Part shown: piece after piece, positions 36,965-45,573 of the stretch
Layout: each line of letters begins with the position of its first letter
How positions within the stretch are numbered: the first letter of the stretch is position 1
NCBI RefSeq assembly: GCF_000787395.1
Contig: NZ_JRAA01000003.1
Span: 248,001 to 312,000, forward strand
DNA: 64,000 nt
Reading direction: 5' to 3'
Origin: Solemya velum gill symbiont
GTDB taxonomy: Bacteria > Pseudomonadota > Gammaproteobacteria > Chromatiales > Chromatiaceae
Position numbers and translations under genes: made by a program
Notes under the pieces: model-generated
Told to the model about the DNA's origin: nothing
Database searches by the model: none
What the model saw: only the letters and a program-made list of their open reading frames with translations

Positions 36965-38857
36965 TTGCCCGTGCCATATAGTACTTTCCCATTGCTGGAG
37001 ACTATTGATACGCCGTCAGACATGCGCAAGCTGGATGATGCCCAGCTTTCACAGCTGGCGGATGAATTGCGCCGTTTTCTGATCAAAAGTGTTTCGCAAA
37101 CAGGTGGGCACCTGGCAGCAGGTCTTGGTGTTGTTGAACTGACCGTTGCCCTGCATACAATTTACAAGACCCCGCATGATCGCCTGGTTTGGGATGTCGG
37201 CCATCAGGCCTATCCGCACAAGATACTGACCGGGCGCAGAGAGCAGATGGGCAGCCTGCGCCAGAAGGATGGCATCGCCGGCTTTCCATCCCGTACTGAA
37301 TCACCCTTTGATACTTTCGGCACAGGCCACTCCTCGACTTCTATCAGTGCGGCGATTGGCATGGCGCTGGCTGCGCGGCAACAGGGTATTGAGCGCGAAG
37401 TGATTGCCGTTATCGGCGATGGCGCCTTGTCTGGCGGAATGTCCTTTGAGGCCATGAATCATGGTGGTTCGATTGATGATCTGAACCTGACCGTGATACT
37501 CAATGACAATGATATGTCGATCTCGCGACCGGTCGGTGCGGTCAGCAGGTATCTGACACGGGTACTTTCTAGTCGATTCTATAACGAAGTCAGGGACAAG
37601 GGACGCTCGGTTTTCAGACGTCTGAATATCGGTGAATTTGCCGATCGCTGGGAAGAGCACATGAAGGGCATGATGCTGCCTGGAACCCTGTGGGAGGAGT
37701 TGGGATTTACCTACCTGGGGCCGGTTGATGGACATGATTTGCCAATGGTTCTCTCAACCCTGCGTAATATGAAAAAGATGCACGGTCCACTTTTTCTGCA
37801 CCTTGTGACTCAGAAGGGCAAGGGATACGAGCCGGCAGAGGATCAGCCGATCACCTACCATGGTGTGACTCCATTCAACCCCAACACGGGAAAAATGGAG
37901 AAAGGGGCAGGATCACGTTCCTATACTGCGGTTTTCGATGACTGGATCTGCGATGCCGCCGAGCAGGATTCACGCCTGAATGCGATCACTCCGGCAATGT
38001 GCGAAGGTTCCGGTCTGGTTGCTTTCTCCGAACGCTTTCCCGAGCGTTATCACGATGTCGGTATAGCTGAACAACATGCGCTGACGCTCGCTGCAGGCAT
38101 GGCATGTGAAGATGTAAAACCGGTTGTTGCTATCTATTCGACATTCTTACAGCGTGGTTATGATCAGTTGATCCATGACGTGGCGCTCCAGAACCTCGAT
38201 GTTACCTTTGCCGTGGACCGTGCCGGCGAAGTGGGTGCCGATGGTGCAACCCATGCGGGTAGTTTTGATCTGAGTTATGTGCGTGCAATACCGAACATGG
38301 TGGTTATGGCGCCTGCCGATGCGCGCGAGGCGCGCATGATGTTACAGACTGCCTATGAATTCGAAGGGCCGGCAATGGTGCGTTATCCGCGTGGTGGCGG
38401 TCCGGATGTCACCGAGCAGGATGACCTGGAGACACTCGAGATAGCAAAATCGGAAGTGCGCCGCAAGGGTTCACATATCGCATTGCTTGCCTTCGGCACC
38501 ATGGTTGCGAGTGCACAGCGCATTGCTGAAGAACTCGATGCAACTGTTGTTAACATGCGCTTCGTCAAGCCTCTTGATGAAGATGCCGTACGTGAGATTT
38601 CTGCTTCACATGAACTGTTGGTGACACTCGAAGAGAATGTTATCCAGGGGGGTGCCGGATCGGCTGTTTCAGAGTATCTGAATCGCGAGGGAATCCAGAC
38701 AGATTTGCTACAGCTGGGTCTGCCCGACACATATATCGAGCAGGCGACCCAGGTAGAGCAGCTACAGGAGGCGGGTCTTGATGACGATTCCTTGCTGCAG
38801 GCAATTCGCCAAAGAGTCTCTGCAGCACATGCCGGACTATCAAGCGCAATCAGCTAA
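36965..38857 (+). CDS. dxs: 1-deoxy-D-xylulose-5-phosphate synthase
   Basis: Thiamine-diphosphate enzyme that starts the MEP isoprenoid pathway from pyruvate and glyceraldehyde 3-phosphate. It shows SGHLA-like GGHLAAGLGVVELTVALH, DVGHQAYPHKILTGRR, GHSSTSISAAIGMALA, the thiamine-binding IGDGALSGGMSFEAMN with NDNDMSIS, and the later transketolase-type half (DVGIAEQHALTLAAGMA, DRAGEVGADGATHAG). The start is uncertain. TTG 36965 or GTG 36971 fit the family N-terminus, but neither has a clear ribosome site. Its stop abuts the stop of the next, convergent gene. Confidence 0.95.
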   Translation: MPVPYSTFPLLETIDTPSDMRKLDDAQLSQLADELRRFLIKSVSQTGGHLAAGLGVVELTVALHTIYKTPHDRLVWDVGHQAYPHKILTGRREQMGSLRQKDGIAGFPSRTESPFDTFGTGHSSTSISAAIGMALAARQQGIEREVIAVIGDGALSGGMSFEAMNHGGSIDDLNLTVILNDNDMSISRPVGAVSRYLTRVLSSRFYNEVRDKGRSVFRRLNIGEFADRWEEHMKGMMLPGTLWEELGFTYLGPVDGHDLPMVLSTLRNMKKMHGPLFLHLVTQKGKGYEPAEDQPITYHGVTPFNPNTGKMEKGAGSRSYTAVFDDWICDAAEQDSRLNAITPAMCEGSGLVAFSERFPERYHDVGIAEQHALTLAAGMACEDVKPVVAIYSTFLQRGYDQLIHDVALQNLDVTFAVDRAGEVGADGATHAGSFDLSYVRAIPNMVVMAPADAREARMMLQTAYEFEGPAMVRYPRGGGPDVTEQDDLETLEIAKSEVRRKGSHIALLAFGTMVASAQRIAEELDATVVNMRFVKPLDEDAVREISASHELLVTLEENVIQGGAGSAVSEYLNREGIQTDLLQLGLPDTYIEQATQVEQLQEAGLDDDSLLQAIRQRVSAAHAGLSSAIS

Positions 38858-39652
38858 CTAATCTGAACGGTTCTCCTCCCGGTGGCGGTAACCCAGCCGG
38901 GTGCTCTCTTCCTCTTCAGCATGCTCTTTGCTTCTCTTCTCCCGCTTTCCCGAGCGCTCTTCAATAGCCTCTTTATCCTTACGTTTAGTTGACCGGATAT
39001 TCTCACTGTGTCCATATTTTTTTCCAGAGCGGTCTGAGTGCTCTTCAACAGCTTCTTTACTCTTGTTCCGCTTTTTATTGCTTTTGGAAATCTGCTGATC
39101 GTGTCGTTGTTTCTTTGTAACAACGGCTTTATCGACTTCATTCCTCTGACGCCTGGCATCGCGATCCCTTCTTTCCCTTGGGCCATCATCGTGACGATCC
39201 CGATGATCTCTCCTGGGCTCTTCCTGACGTTCACGGTGCTTTTTGCGGCTGTTTTCGTGATCTTTGTGGAGATTATCACGCTCTCTCCGGTCACTATTCG
39301 CATCACCCCTGTGACGGTCATCACGACGATACTTCCGCTTGTGCTTGTCAAAATCACGGTAGGGCTTGCCGCCATGATGGACAATATGCCTGCGGTGCTT
39401 GTGATGTAGGCGGTAATGGCGTGGCAGGAAATGTCTTCGAATCCAGCGTCCATTGTGGATATAGAAGTAGTCACCACTGTAGATATGGAAATAGACACCT
39501 ACTCCAGGATAGAAATAGTAGTCATCATGACCATAGATATATCCCGGATAGCCAGAATAATAGCCATACGGCCCATCATCATAATAGGTCCCGACGACAC
39601 AGGCTGACAGCAGTAGAGGTGTCAGCAGAATCATTATCAGTTTGCTTTTCAT
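38858..39652 (-). CDS. His/Arg/Lys-rich lipoprotein with tyrosine-rich N-terminal segment
   Basis: Predicted lipoprotein of 264 residues. ATG 39652 is chosen because GGAGG lies upstream and a lipoprotein signal begins there (lipobox LSAC, Cys about residue 17). The mature N-terminus is rich in Tyr, Gly, His and Asp (YYDDGPYGYYSGYPGY, then YFHIYSGDYFYIHNGRWI). From about residue 85 the chain is extremely charged, mostly Arg, Lys, His, Glu and Asp with repeated ERRDRD-like runs, and looks disordered. The function is unknown. Metal binding, surface adhesion or polymer interaction are possible but unsupported. It is separated from dxs by no bases and converges with it. Confidence 0.75.
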   Translation of the reverse strand: MKSKLIMILLTPLLLSACVVGTYYDDGPYGYYSGYPGYIYGHDDYYFYPGVGVYFHIYSGDYFYIHNGRWIRRHFLPRHYRLHHKHRRHIVHHGGKPYRDFDKHKRKYRRDDRHRGDANSDRRERDNLHKDHENSRKKHRERQEEPRRDHRDRHDDGPRERRDRDARRQRNEVDKAVVTKKQRHDQQISKSNKKRNKSKEAVEEHSDRSGKKYGHSENIRSTKRKDKEAIEERSGKREKRSKEHAEEEESTRLGYRHREENRSD

Positions 39653-39722
39653 CTCAAATTCCTCCCTGTTACAACCATAATATAGTTGATCCTGGCTGAA
39701 CCCTTGCTGAACAGCTTTTCTG

Positions 39723-40157
39723 TTATTTTCCGGGCAGCCGCCTGAGGCATTCGAGATAGGCCTTCTCATCAGGCAAAACGCCTTTTGTCTGCGCCTCCCA
39801 AAGGCTTTTTTCCAGGCACTCCATCATGCGGTGCTCGGCATGGTGCTTGTCGGGTGATTTTTTTTGCAGGCGCTGATAGATATCCCTGATACCCGTTGGC
39901 CTGTCTGTCTGCAACTGTTCATGCAGGGAGATATGCATGCCGAGATGAAAAAATGGATTTGGACCGCCGTCGGCACCAAATTCGCTCTCAACCAGTTTTT
40001 CATCCTCCTGTTCGAACAGGGGGTGATATTCCGGATGCATGGCGATGATGTCACCGATCATCTTTTGCAGCGGTGTCAATTGAGCTCCAGGCATTCTGTA
40101 AAGCTTCCAGGCAGAGATGAACTGTTGCCTGATGGCATTGCGGTCGTTACCAAACAT
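39723..40157 (-). CDS. DUF1841 family protein
   Basis: A 144-residue cytoplasmic protein of a family known in gammaproteobacteria and betaproteobacteria without assigned function. Recognisable parts are MFGNDRNAIRQQFISAWKLY, MIGDIIAMHPEYHPLFE, NPFFHLGMHISLHEQLQTD and HRMMECLEKSLWEAQ. It contains several conserved histidines. It lies between two exported proteins on the same strand. Confidence 0.85.
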   Translation of the reverse strand: MFGNDRNAIRQQFISAWKLYRMPGAQLTPLQKMIGDIIAMHPEYHPLFEQEDEKLVESEFGADGGPNPFFHLGMHISLHEQLQTDRPTGIRDIYQRLQKKSPDKHHAEHRMMECLEKSLWEAQTKGVLPDEKAYLECLRRLPGK

Positions 40158-40168
40158 CTTATGTGCGC

Positions 40169-40723
40169 TTATCTGGGCTGTGGGTAGCCGTATTCCGGTG
40201 GATAGTATTCCATCGGCGGATAGTATTCTGCCGGGGGGTAGTAGCTATAAGCCGGTGGAGGAGGTGGGTAGTCGCTATATCCCGGCTCCTGGTAATAGTA
40301 GTTGTAATTGTAGTGGTAGACGTGGCTGCCGGCATCACTGTCACCGTCGACATCTGCATTTGCATCGACATCGAACTCTATTTCTGCAGAGATATTGAAA
40401 TCAAAATCGCCAGCTCCGCTGCCATCGACAACGCCTTCAAATGGGCCCCAGTCGCTGCGATTTCCCCACCGATCACGGCCATCCCAGTAGTCGCCTTCCC
40501 ATGGTTTGGTGCGGCGGTCAAAATCCCAGCCATCGCGCCACATCGACCAGCGACGTTCACGAGGATAGGGATTCTGTGCATAGGCAGGAGGGTAGGCATA
40601 CTCCGGAGTTGGTCGCTCACCATAAGTCGGGTATGCCGGCTGATAGTAGGGCTGAGCAGCAGTCTGGCCCGAAATCATGATCAACGCAGCTACTGATATT
40701 GACTGGATGACAGTTTTTCTCAT
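40169..40723 (-). CDS. Exported Tyr/Pro-rich protein, candidate sulfur-globule-type protein
   Basis: A 184-residue secreted protein. ATG 40723 is chosen because AGGAGAG lies upstream and a signal peptide (cut after SGQTAAQ, about residue 23) begins there. The mature chain is Tyr/Pro-rich at both ends (PYYQPAYPTYGERPTP and EYYPPMEYYPPEYGYPQP). The middle holds WSMWRDGWDFDRRTKPWEGD, then WGPFEGVVDGSGAGDFDF and a run of Asp/Ala/Val. The WGPF...GDFDF-type core resembles proteins annotated as sulfur globule family in sulfur-oxidizing gammaproteobacteria, which coat intracellular periplasmic sulfur. This is a family-memory match, not a proof. Sox without SoxCD in the window is consistent. Confidence 0.55.
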   Translation of the reverse strand: MRKTVIQSISVAALIMISGQTAAQPYYQPAYPTYGERPTPEYAYPPAYAQNPYPRERRWSMWRDGWDFDRRTKPWEGDYWDGRDRWGNRSDWGPFEGVVDGSGAGDFDFNISAEIEFDVDANADVDGDSDAGSHVYHYNYNYYYQEPGYSDYPPPPPAYSYYPPAEYYPPMEYYPPEYGYPQPR

Positions 40724-40761
40724 CGTGCTCTCTCCTGTAATCATCTGGCGTTGATTGTATC

Positions 40762-41601
40762 TCAATCCTTCAAGGCGGATATGGCTGCTTCTTTCAGCAA
40801 CGCCTGGCAGGTTGCAGGCAGTATCCGTTTTGGGCGTGGTTTCTTAACGGCTGGCTTGTCTGGCTGGTTTTCCGGATACCAGGCAGCCAGGTCTGCACCG
40901 CAGCCATCTCCTGCCGGGGGTGGGGATTGCGGTTTGCATTCGACTGCGCCAGCCGGGCATTTCAGGCGTACATGAAAATGAGAGTCATGCTTCCACCAGG
41001 GGCGTATCTTACTCAGCCACTTGCGACTACTCCATTTTTTCTCGCACAAGGCTTTCTTGATGGCAGGGTGCACAAATATACGTGCGACACGTTTGTCATC
41101 TGCCGCGAGCTTGATCATTTGTGCCTGCTTGTCTGTCCAGACTCTTTTGTTGACGACAAACGCTTTTTTATCAACCATGGAAACAGATTGGAGGTTGCCC
41201 TTGAGGCTATCGACATTCTTGTAGTTGAGCGGCAGCCAGATATCGGCATCAAGCCCTGTCTGGTGACTGGTGTGGCCCTTGGTAAATGGCCCGCCTCGTG
41301 GCATTGCCATGTCGGCAACCAGCATCAATCCAAGATTCTCTTTTTTGACTTTCTTACCAAGATCCTCAAGGAAATCAACAAGGTTCGGATGGCCGTAATT
41401 CCGTTTCCGATTGAGTCGTACAACCTGGTAACCCTTTCCTTTTGCTGACAGGGCCTCGGCGCCAATCAGGCAGCCGTTGGCATAGCTGCCGATCGGTTCA
41501 GGTGTCCTTTCCAGCGGCGACTGGAACTTTTCCCATGAATTCGGGGCGGCACAGACCGCGCCGGAAAATAATATGGCAAGCAGGGACAGGTTGCGGATCA
41601 T
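40762..41601 (-). CDS. mepA: Penicillin-insensitive murein endopeptidase MepA
   Basis: Periplasmic LAS-family zinc endopeptidase that cuts peptide cross-links in peptidoglycan. A signal peptide (cut about AVCA-A, residue 18) precedes a mature protein with the metal-binding GHTSHQTGLDADIW and the second site WWKHDSHFHVRLKCP. The C-terminal extension after the core is Pro/Lys-rich with a conserved cysteine-containing end. The length of 279 residues is normal. Confidence 0.93.
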   Translation of the reverse strand: MIRNLSLLAILFSGAVCAAPNSWEKFQSPLERTPEPIGSYANGCLIGAEALSAKGKGYQVVRLNRKRNYGHPNLVDFLEDLGKKVKKENLGLMLVADMAMPRGGPFTKGHTSHQTGLDADIWLPLNYKNVDSLKGNLQSVSMVDKKAFVVNKRVWTDKQAQMIKLAADDKRVARIFVHPAIKKALCEKKWSSRKWLSKIRPWWKHDSHFHVRLKCPAGAVECKPQSPPPAGDGCGADLAAWYPENQPDKPAVKKPRPKRILPATCQALLKEAAISALKD

Positions 41602-41637
41602 GTGTAACTCGTTTTGAAACAGCTCATGTATATAAGA

Positions 41638-42837
41638 CTAGCAAAGATCCTTTGCTGCCGCATAGGCAGATGACCATGCCCATTGAAAGTTATAACCACC
41701 AAGGTGTCCTGTGACATCGACAACTTCGCCGATGAAGTAGAGACCGCTTTGTGTTTTACTCTCCATGGTTTTTGATGAGAGATCATCGGTATCTACTCCA
41801 CCGAGTGTCACTTCGGCTGTTCTGTAGCCTTCGGTAGAGGCGGGCTTGAGTTCCCAGTGGTGGAGAGTCTGTGCAATTTCTGCAAGCCGCCGGTTCGGTA
41901 TCTCGGTAATGGAGAGGGCTGTTTCATCCTTCCAGTATCTCTGCGCGAGCAGATCGACCAGCTTTTTTGGCAGTTTCTGTATCAGCAACTGGCGCAGGCT
42001 CGATTTTGGATTTGTCTGCTTATCTTCCAGAAAAGAGTGTTCGAGATTATCTCCCGGCAGCAGGTCGATTCTGACCGGTTCACCTGGCTCCCAGTAGTTA
42101 GAGAGTTGCAGTACAGCAGGGCCACTCAGACCACGGTGTGTAAAAAGAATGTTCTCTGTGAAGGCGTGTTTGCCTGTCGAAATGGTGACCTCAATTGCAA
42201 TGCCGGAGAGTTCTTCACTCATCTCCCTGAACCAGTCACTGAACATGAAAGGCACGAGTCCGGCCCGTGTCGATTTGATCCGCATGCCGAACTGTTCTGC
42301 AACCTGGTAACCAAAAGGGGTGGTATTCATCGTAGGTATGGAGAGGCCCCCGGTGGCAATAACCAGCTTGTTCGAGGTCAGTGTGCCTTTGCCGGTTTCA
42401 ATTGTGTAGCCTTCATCAGCTGTTATCTGTGTGACTTCACAGCGGGTTTCAATCTTTACTCCAGCCTTGCCACACTCGCTGAGTAACATGTCGAGAATCT
42501 CGCGTGCAGAATCGTCGCAAAAGAGTTGTCCGTGGTCACGTTCGTGCCATTTGATTGCGTAGCTGTCGACAAGCGCAATGAAATCCCATTGGGTATAGCC
42601 ATTGAGTGCCGATTTGCAAAAATGAGGGTTTGCGCAGATGTAGTTATCTGCCTCAACCTGCAGGTTGGTGAAATTGCAGCGGCCACCACCGGACATGAGA
42701 ATTTTCTTGCCGACTTTTGAGGTGTGCTCTATGACCAGAACACGCGATCCGCACTGGCCGATGAGAGAGGCGCAAAAAAGCCCTGAGGCCCCGCCGCCGA
42801 TGATGATGACATCATAGTCATTCTCTGCCAGTGTCAT
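41638..42837 (-). CDS. NAD(P)/FAD-dependent oxidoreductase, BaiN/HI0933 (YhiN) family
   Basis: Flavoprotein of about 399 residues. The FAD-binding GGGASGLFCASLIGQ starts near residue 13, SGGGRCNFTN follows at about 49-58, a second Rossmann-type segment includes VIATGGLSIP, and the C-terminal FAD-closing segment is FIGEVVDVTGHLGGYNFQWA. The family is widespread but its substrate is poorly known. It converges with nothing nearby and is divergent from the transporter gene. Confidence 0.9.
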   Translation of the reverse strand: MTLAENDYDVIIIGGGASGLFCASLIGQCGSRVLVIEHTSKVGKKILMSGGGRCNFTNLQVEADNYICANPHFCKSALNGYTQWDFIALVDSYAIKWHERDHGQLFCDDSAREILDMLLSECGKAGVKIETRCEVTQITADEGYTIETGKGTLTSNKLVIATGGLSIPTMNTTPFGYQVAEQFGMRIKSTRAGLVPFMFSDWFREMSEELSGIAIEVTISTGKHAFTENILFTHRGLSGPAVLQLSNYWEPGEPVRIDLLPGDNLEHSFLEDKQTNPKSSLRQLLIQKLPKKLVDLLAQRYWKDETALSITEIPNRRLAEIAQTLHHWELKPASTEGYRTAEVTLGGVDTDDLSSKTMESKTQSGLYFIGEVVDVTGHLGGYNFQWAWSSAYAAAKDLC

Positions 42838-42976
42838 TGTATGGGTGTCATGCAGATAAACAGAATCAGCATTCTCCGTTGAGTTAAGCAGAGTTGCAAC
42901 ACTGTATGACAGAGCATCAGAAGTTGCGGGTAGAATGGTGTGACAATTCAGAGGATTCCCACACCGGAAAAAACAG

Positions 42977-43927
42977 ATGGCAGACTTTTTATCGACAATT
43001 CAGTTTGCCTTAACGGTGACAGGGCCGATCATCGTTATTCTGATCCTGGGTATTTTCCTCGCCAGGATAGGGATTCTGACCGATGCTTTTATCGATTCCG
43101 GTTCAAAGCTGGTGTTCAATGTACTTCTGCCTTCCATGCTGTTTATCACTATCAGTAAAACAGGATTTTCCGGCGTTGCCAATTTCAAGCTGATTACAGT
43201 TGGAATTGTTGGAACCCTGTTTGTGTATCTCCTGCTTGAATTACTGGCAAATTACCTCGTGACGCCTGCAGAGGAGAGGGGGGTCGTGGTGCAGGGCGGA
43301 TTCCGTTCAAATATGGGAATTATCGGGCTGGCTTATTGTGTTAATGGCTATGGTGAAGCCGGCTTGGCTGCGGCGTCTCTCTATCTTGGAATTGTCACTA
43401 TCCTGTTCAATGTGCTGGCAGTGATTACTCTCAACCGGTCGCTCAACAGGCATCGTTCGATGCTTCAATCCTTCAGGGATATAGGGACGAATCCCCTGAT
43501 CGTCGGTATATTGCTAGCGCTTCCTGTTGCCTGGTGGGAGGTAGAAATTCCTTTTGTACTGTTGCGCGCAGGCGACTATTTTGCGCAAATGACCCTGCCA
43601 TTTGCCCTGTTGGTCACAGGGGCCTCCCTGAGCCTGAGAGTATTACGATACGAAACCTTCAATGCGATGTTTGCAAGTGGCTGTAAATTGATCTTCGTGC
43701 CTGTGCTTCTGACTGGAGGTGGAATTCTTGTCGGTCTGCGTGGTATGGAACTCGGTGTACTCTTTATGATGACTTCAGCACCGACTGCAGCAGCAAGTTA
43801 CGTGATGGTACGAGCGATGGGTGGCAATCCTGCGTTGGCGGCGAATATTGTCGTAGTGACAACCCTGGGTTCGCTGTTGTTTACGAGTATTGGTATCGCA
43901 TCGATGCGTGGGTTGGGTTTAATATAG
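42977..43927 (+). CDS. AEC (auxin efflux carrier) family transporter
   Basis: Integral membrane carrier of 316 residues with about ten hydrophobic segments in two halves. The bacterial AEC signatures ILILGIFLARIGIL, GFRSNMGIIGLAYC, FALLVTGASLSLRVL and TSAPTAAASYVMVRAMGG are visible. Bacterial members export or import dicarboxylates and similar anions. The substrate here is open. It lies 36 bp upstream of tas. Confidence 0.9.
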   Translation: MADFLSTIQFALTVTGPIIVILILGIFLARIGILTDAFIDSGSKLVFNVLLPSMLFITISKTGFSGVANFKLITVGIVGTLFVYLLLELLANYLVTPAEERGVVVQGGFRSNMGIIGLAYCVNGYGEAGLAAASLYLGIVTILFNVLAVITLNRSLNRHRSMLQSFRDIGTNPLIVGILLALPVAWWEVEIPFVLLRAGDYFAQMTLPFALLVTGASLSLRVLRYETFNAMFASGCKLIFVPVLLTGGGILVGLRGMELGVLFMMTSAPTAAASYVMVRAMGGNPALAANIVVVTTLGSLLFTSIGIASMRGLGLI

Positions 43928-43963
43928 TCGAATGCTTGCATTGATTTATTGACAGGAAACAGT

Positions 43964-45004
43964 ATGGAATACCGGCAACTCGGGAAAACAGATCTTCAGG
44001 TTAGTGCAATCTGTCTCGGCACCATGACTTTTGGTGAACAGAACAGTCAGGATGAGGCATTCGAACAACTCGATTATGCGATTGCGTGTGGTATCAACTT
44101 CATTGATACCGCCGAGCTCTATCCTGTTCCAGGCAGGGCGGAAACCATGGGTAGAACAGAAGAGCAGATTGGCAACTGGCTGGCTGCCCGTGGCAACAGG
44201 GACCAGGTCATTGTTGCATCCAAGGTGGTTGGGCGTGCAGACTGGATGGATCATATCCGCGGCGCCGGGAACTGTTTGAGTCGCGAAAATATTCGGATTG
44301 CAATAGAGGATAGCCTGCGGCGCTTGCAGACGGATTACATCGATCTTTACCAGGTGCACTGGCCGGATCGTCCATCCAATTATTTCGGTCAGCTTGGATA
44401 CAAGTACCCGCAGCAGGAGAAGGGCGTGCCGATTGCAGAGACGCTGGAAGCCCTTGCTGAACTTGTCAGTGAGGGCAAGGTGCGGCATGTCGGTGTCTCT
44501 AATGAAACCCCGTGGGGAGTTGCCGAATACCTGCGCCTTTCGCGTGAACAGGAGTTACCGCGTATCCAATCCGTCCAGAATCCTTACAGCCTTTTGAACC
44601 GAACATTTGAAGTGGGTCTGGCCGAATTCTCTCATCGAGAGGCTGTCGGGCTGCTTGCCTATTCACCGATGGCATTTGGTGTTTTGTCCGGGAAATATCT
44701 TCAAGGCAGGATGCCGGAAGGATCACGTCTGAAGCTGTTTAGCCATTTTGACCGCTACAGTAACCCGCGCGCAGTTGCGGCAACTGAAGCCTATGTCGGC
44801 CTGGCGAAAGAGTGGGGGATTGATCCGGCTCAAATGGCATTGGCTTATGTGACCAGCCGACCTTTCGTGACATCAAATATTATTGGTGCAACATCCATGC
44901 AGCAGCTTGAAACTAATATCGCCAGCTTCGGGATTTCACTCGACAAGGAGTTAGTAAAGGCGATTGATGGCATCCACGAGGAGCACCCAAACCCCTCCCC
45001 ATAA
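43964..45004 (+). CDS. tas: Aldo/keto reductase Tas-like
   Basis: NADPH-dependent oxidoreductase with a TIM barrel. The 346-residue product follows E. coli Tas: YRQLGKTDLQVSAICLGTMT, TFGEQNSQDEAFEQLDYA, DTAELYPVPGRAET, SLRRLQTDYIDLYQVHWPDR, VGVSNETPWGV, QNPYSLLNRTFEVGLAE and LGATSM-like IIGATSMQQLETNI. ATG 43964 has AGGAAA upstream. The catalytic Tyr is in ELYPVP. The cellular substrate is not known. Confidence 0.93.
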   Translation: MEYRQLGKTDLQVSAICLGTMTFGEQNSQDEAFEQLDYAIACGINFIDTAELYPVPGRAETMGRTEEQIGNWLAARGNRDQVIVASKVVGRADWMDHIRGAGNCLSRENIRIAIEDSLRRLQTDYIDLYQVHWPDRPSNYFGQLGYKYPQQEKGVPIAETLEALAELVSEGKVRHVGVSNETPWGVAEYLRLSREQELPRIQSVQNPYSLLNRTFEVGLAEFSHREAVGLLAYSPMAFGVLSGKYLQGRMPEGSRLKLFSHFDRYSNPRAVAATEAYVGLAKEWGIDPAQMALAYVTSRPFVTSNIIGATSMQQLETNIASFGISLDKELVKAIDGIHEEHPNPSP

Positions 45005-45028
45005 CCAGAAAGTAGACGTAACTCATTA

Positions 45029-45050
45029 ATCTGAAAGGATATTTTCAGAT
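45029..45050 (+). terminator. Hairpin after tas
   Basis: Perfect 8-bp arms ATCTGAAA and TTTCAGAT surround GGATAT, 25 bases after the tas stop. The following sequence is T-rich (TTGTTTCTTG) but has no uninterrupted run, so it is a possible rather than certain terminator. Confidence 0.45.
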
Positions 45051-45203
45051 CAATGCTTGTTTCTTGTAAGTTATTGAAATTAATAGAAAAAAACAAGGAA
45101 TATAATGCCTTGTGGGTGCGCATATTGCTGCGATGCAAAAATAATTTACCCGCATTTATGCTGTTAAGCTCTTGATTCGATAACGCTTTTTTTCATAATA
45201 AAT

Positions 45204-45232
45204 TTGTAACTTTCTAATTTATTGTCTATATT
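45204..45232 (+). promoter_or_regulatory. Sigma-70-type promoter of the small basic protein
   Basis: A -35 box TTGTAA (45204-45209) and a -10 box TATATT (45227-45232) are separated by exactly 17 bp in a very AT-rich stretch. The predicted transcript would have a leader of about 60 bases before ATG 45301. This makes the short gene downstream more credible. The rest of the roughly 300-bp gap holds no other gene. Confidence 0.5.
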
Positions 45233-45300
45233 TTAATGAAGGCTGCATGATTGTATGCAGACTGGGGCATCGCGTTATTACTTTGGTTGGGGAACTAAAT

Positions 45301-45468
45301 ATGTCAGATGCGAATCGGCACACCGCTGAAAAGCAAAAAAAGAAAGCGCCCAAGAGCGTTCAGAAAAAAACACAAAAGAGTGAAAAGACTCGTTGGTTTA
45401 GTTATATGAAGGATGATGAACTGGCTCCGGAAGAGACCCGTGATATCGCCTTCCTTGGGTACAACTGA
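45301..45468 (+). CDS. Small Lys/Gln-rich protein of unknown function
   Basis: A 55-residue protein beginning MSDANRHTAEKQKKK and ending in a less basic part (WFSYMKDDELAPEETRDIAF, then LGYN). The N-terminal half is almost entirely Lys, Gln, Ser and Thr. ATG 45301 is supported by GGTTGGGGA upstream and a good promoter. An extension to 45247 is possible but lacks a ribosome site. There is no signal peptide or membrane segment. I do not recognise a family. It could be a nucleic-acid-binding protein. Confidence 0.55.
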   Translation: MSDANRHTAEKQKKKAPKSVQKKTQKSEKTRWFSYMKDDELAPEETRDIAFLGYN

Positions 45469-45573
45469 GTCGACATGATCAGCTGATCCATTCCGGTTGG
45501 GACAAGTGGGGCCCCGGGATTCTGTGTATTGGAATGCTAGCTGCGACTAACAGGCTGACAGTTACTAGTGGGC

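Noticed and set aside
38854-39498. 214-residue minus-strand frame overlapping the charged lipoprotein
   Set aside because: It is an out-of-frame shadow with Ile/Thr/Ser bias. The other frame has a lipobox and a ribosome site.
39178-40696. His/Cys-rich plus-strand frames at 39178-39699 and 40163-40696
   Set aside because: These are reverse-strand images of the charged lipoprotein and the Tyr-rich protein. They have no ribosome site or signal peptide.
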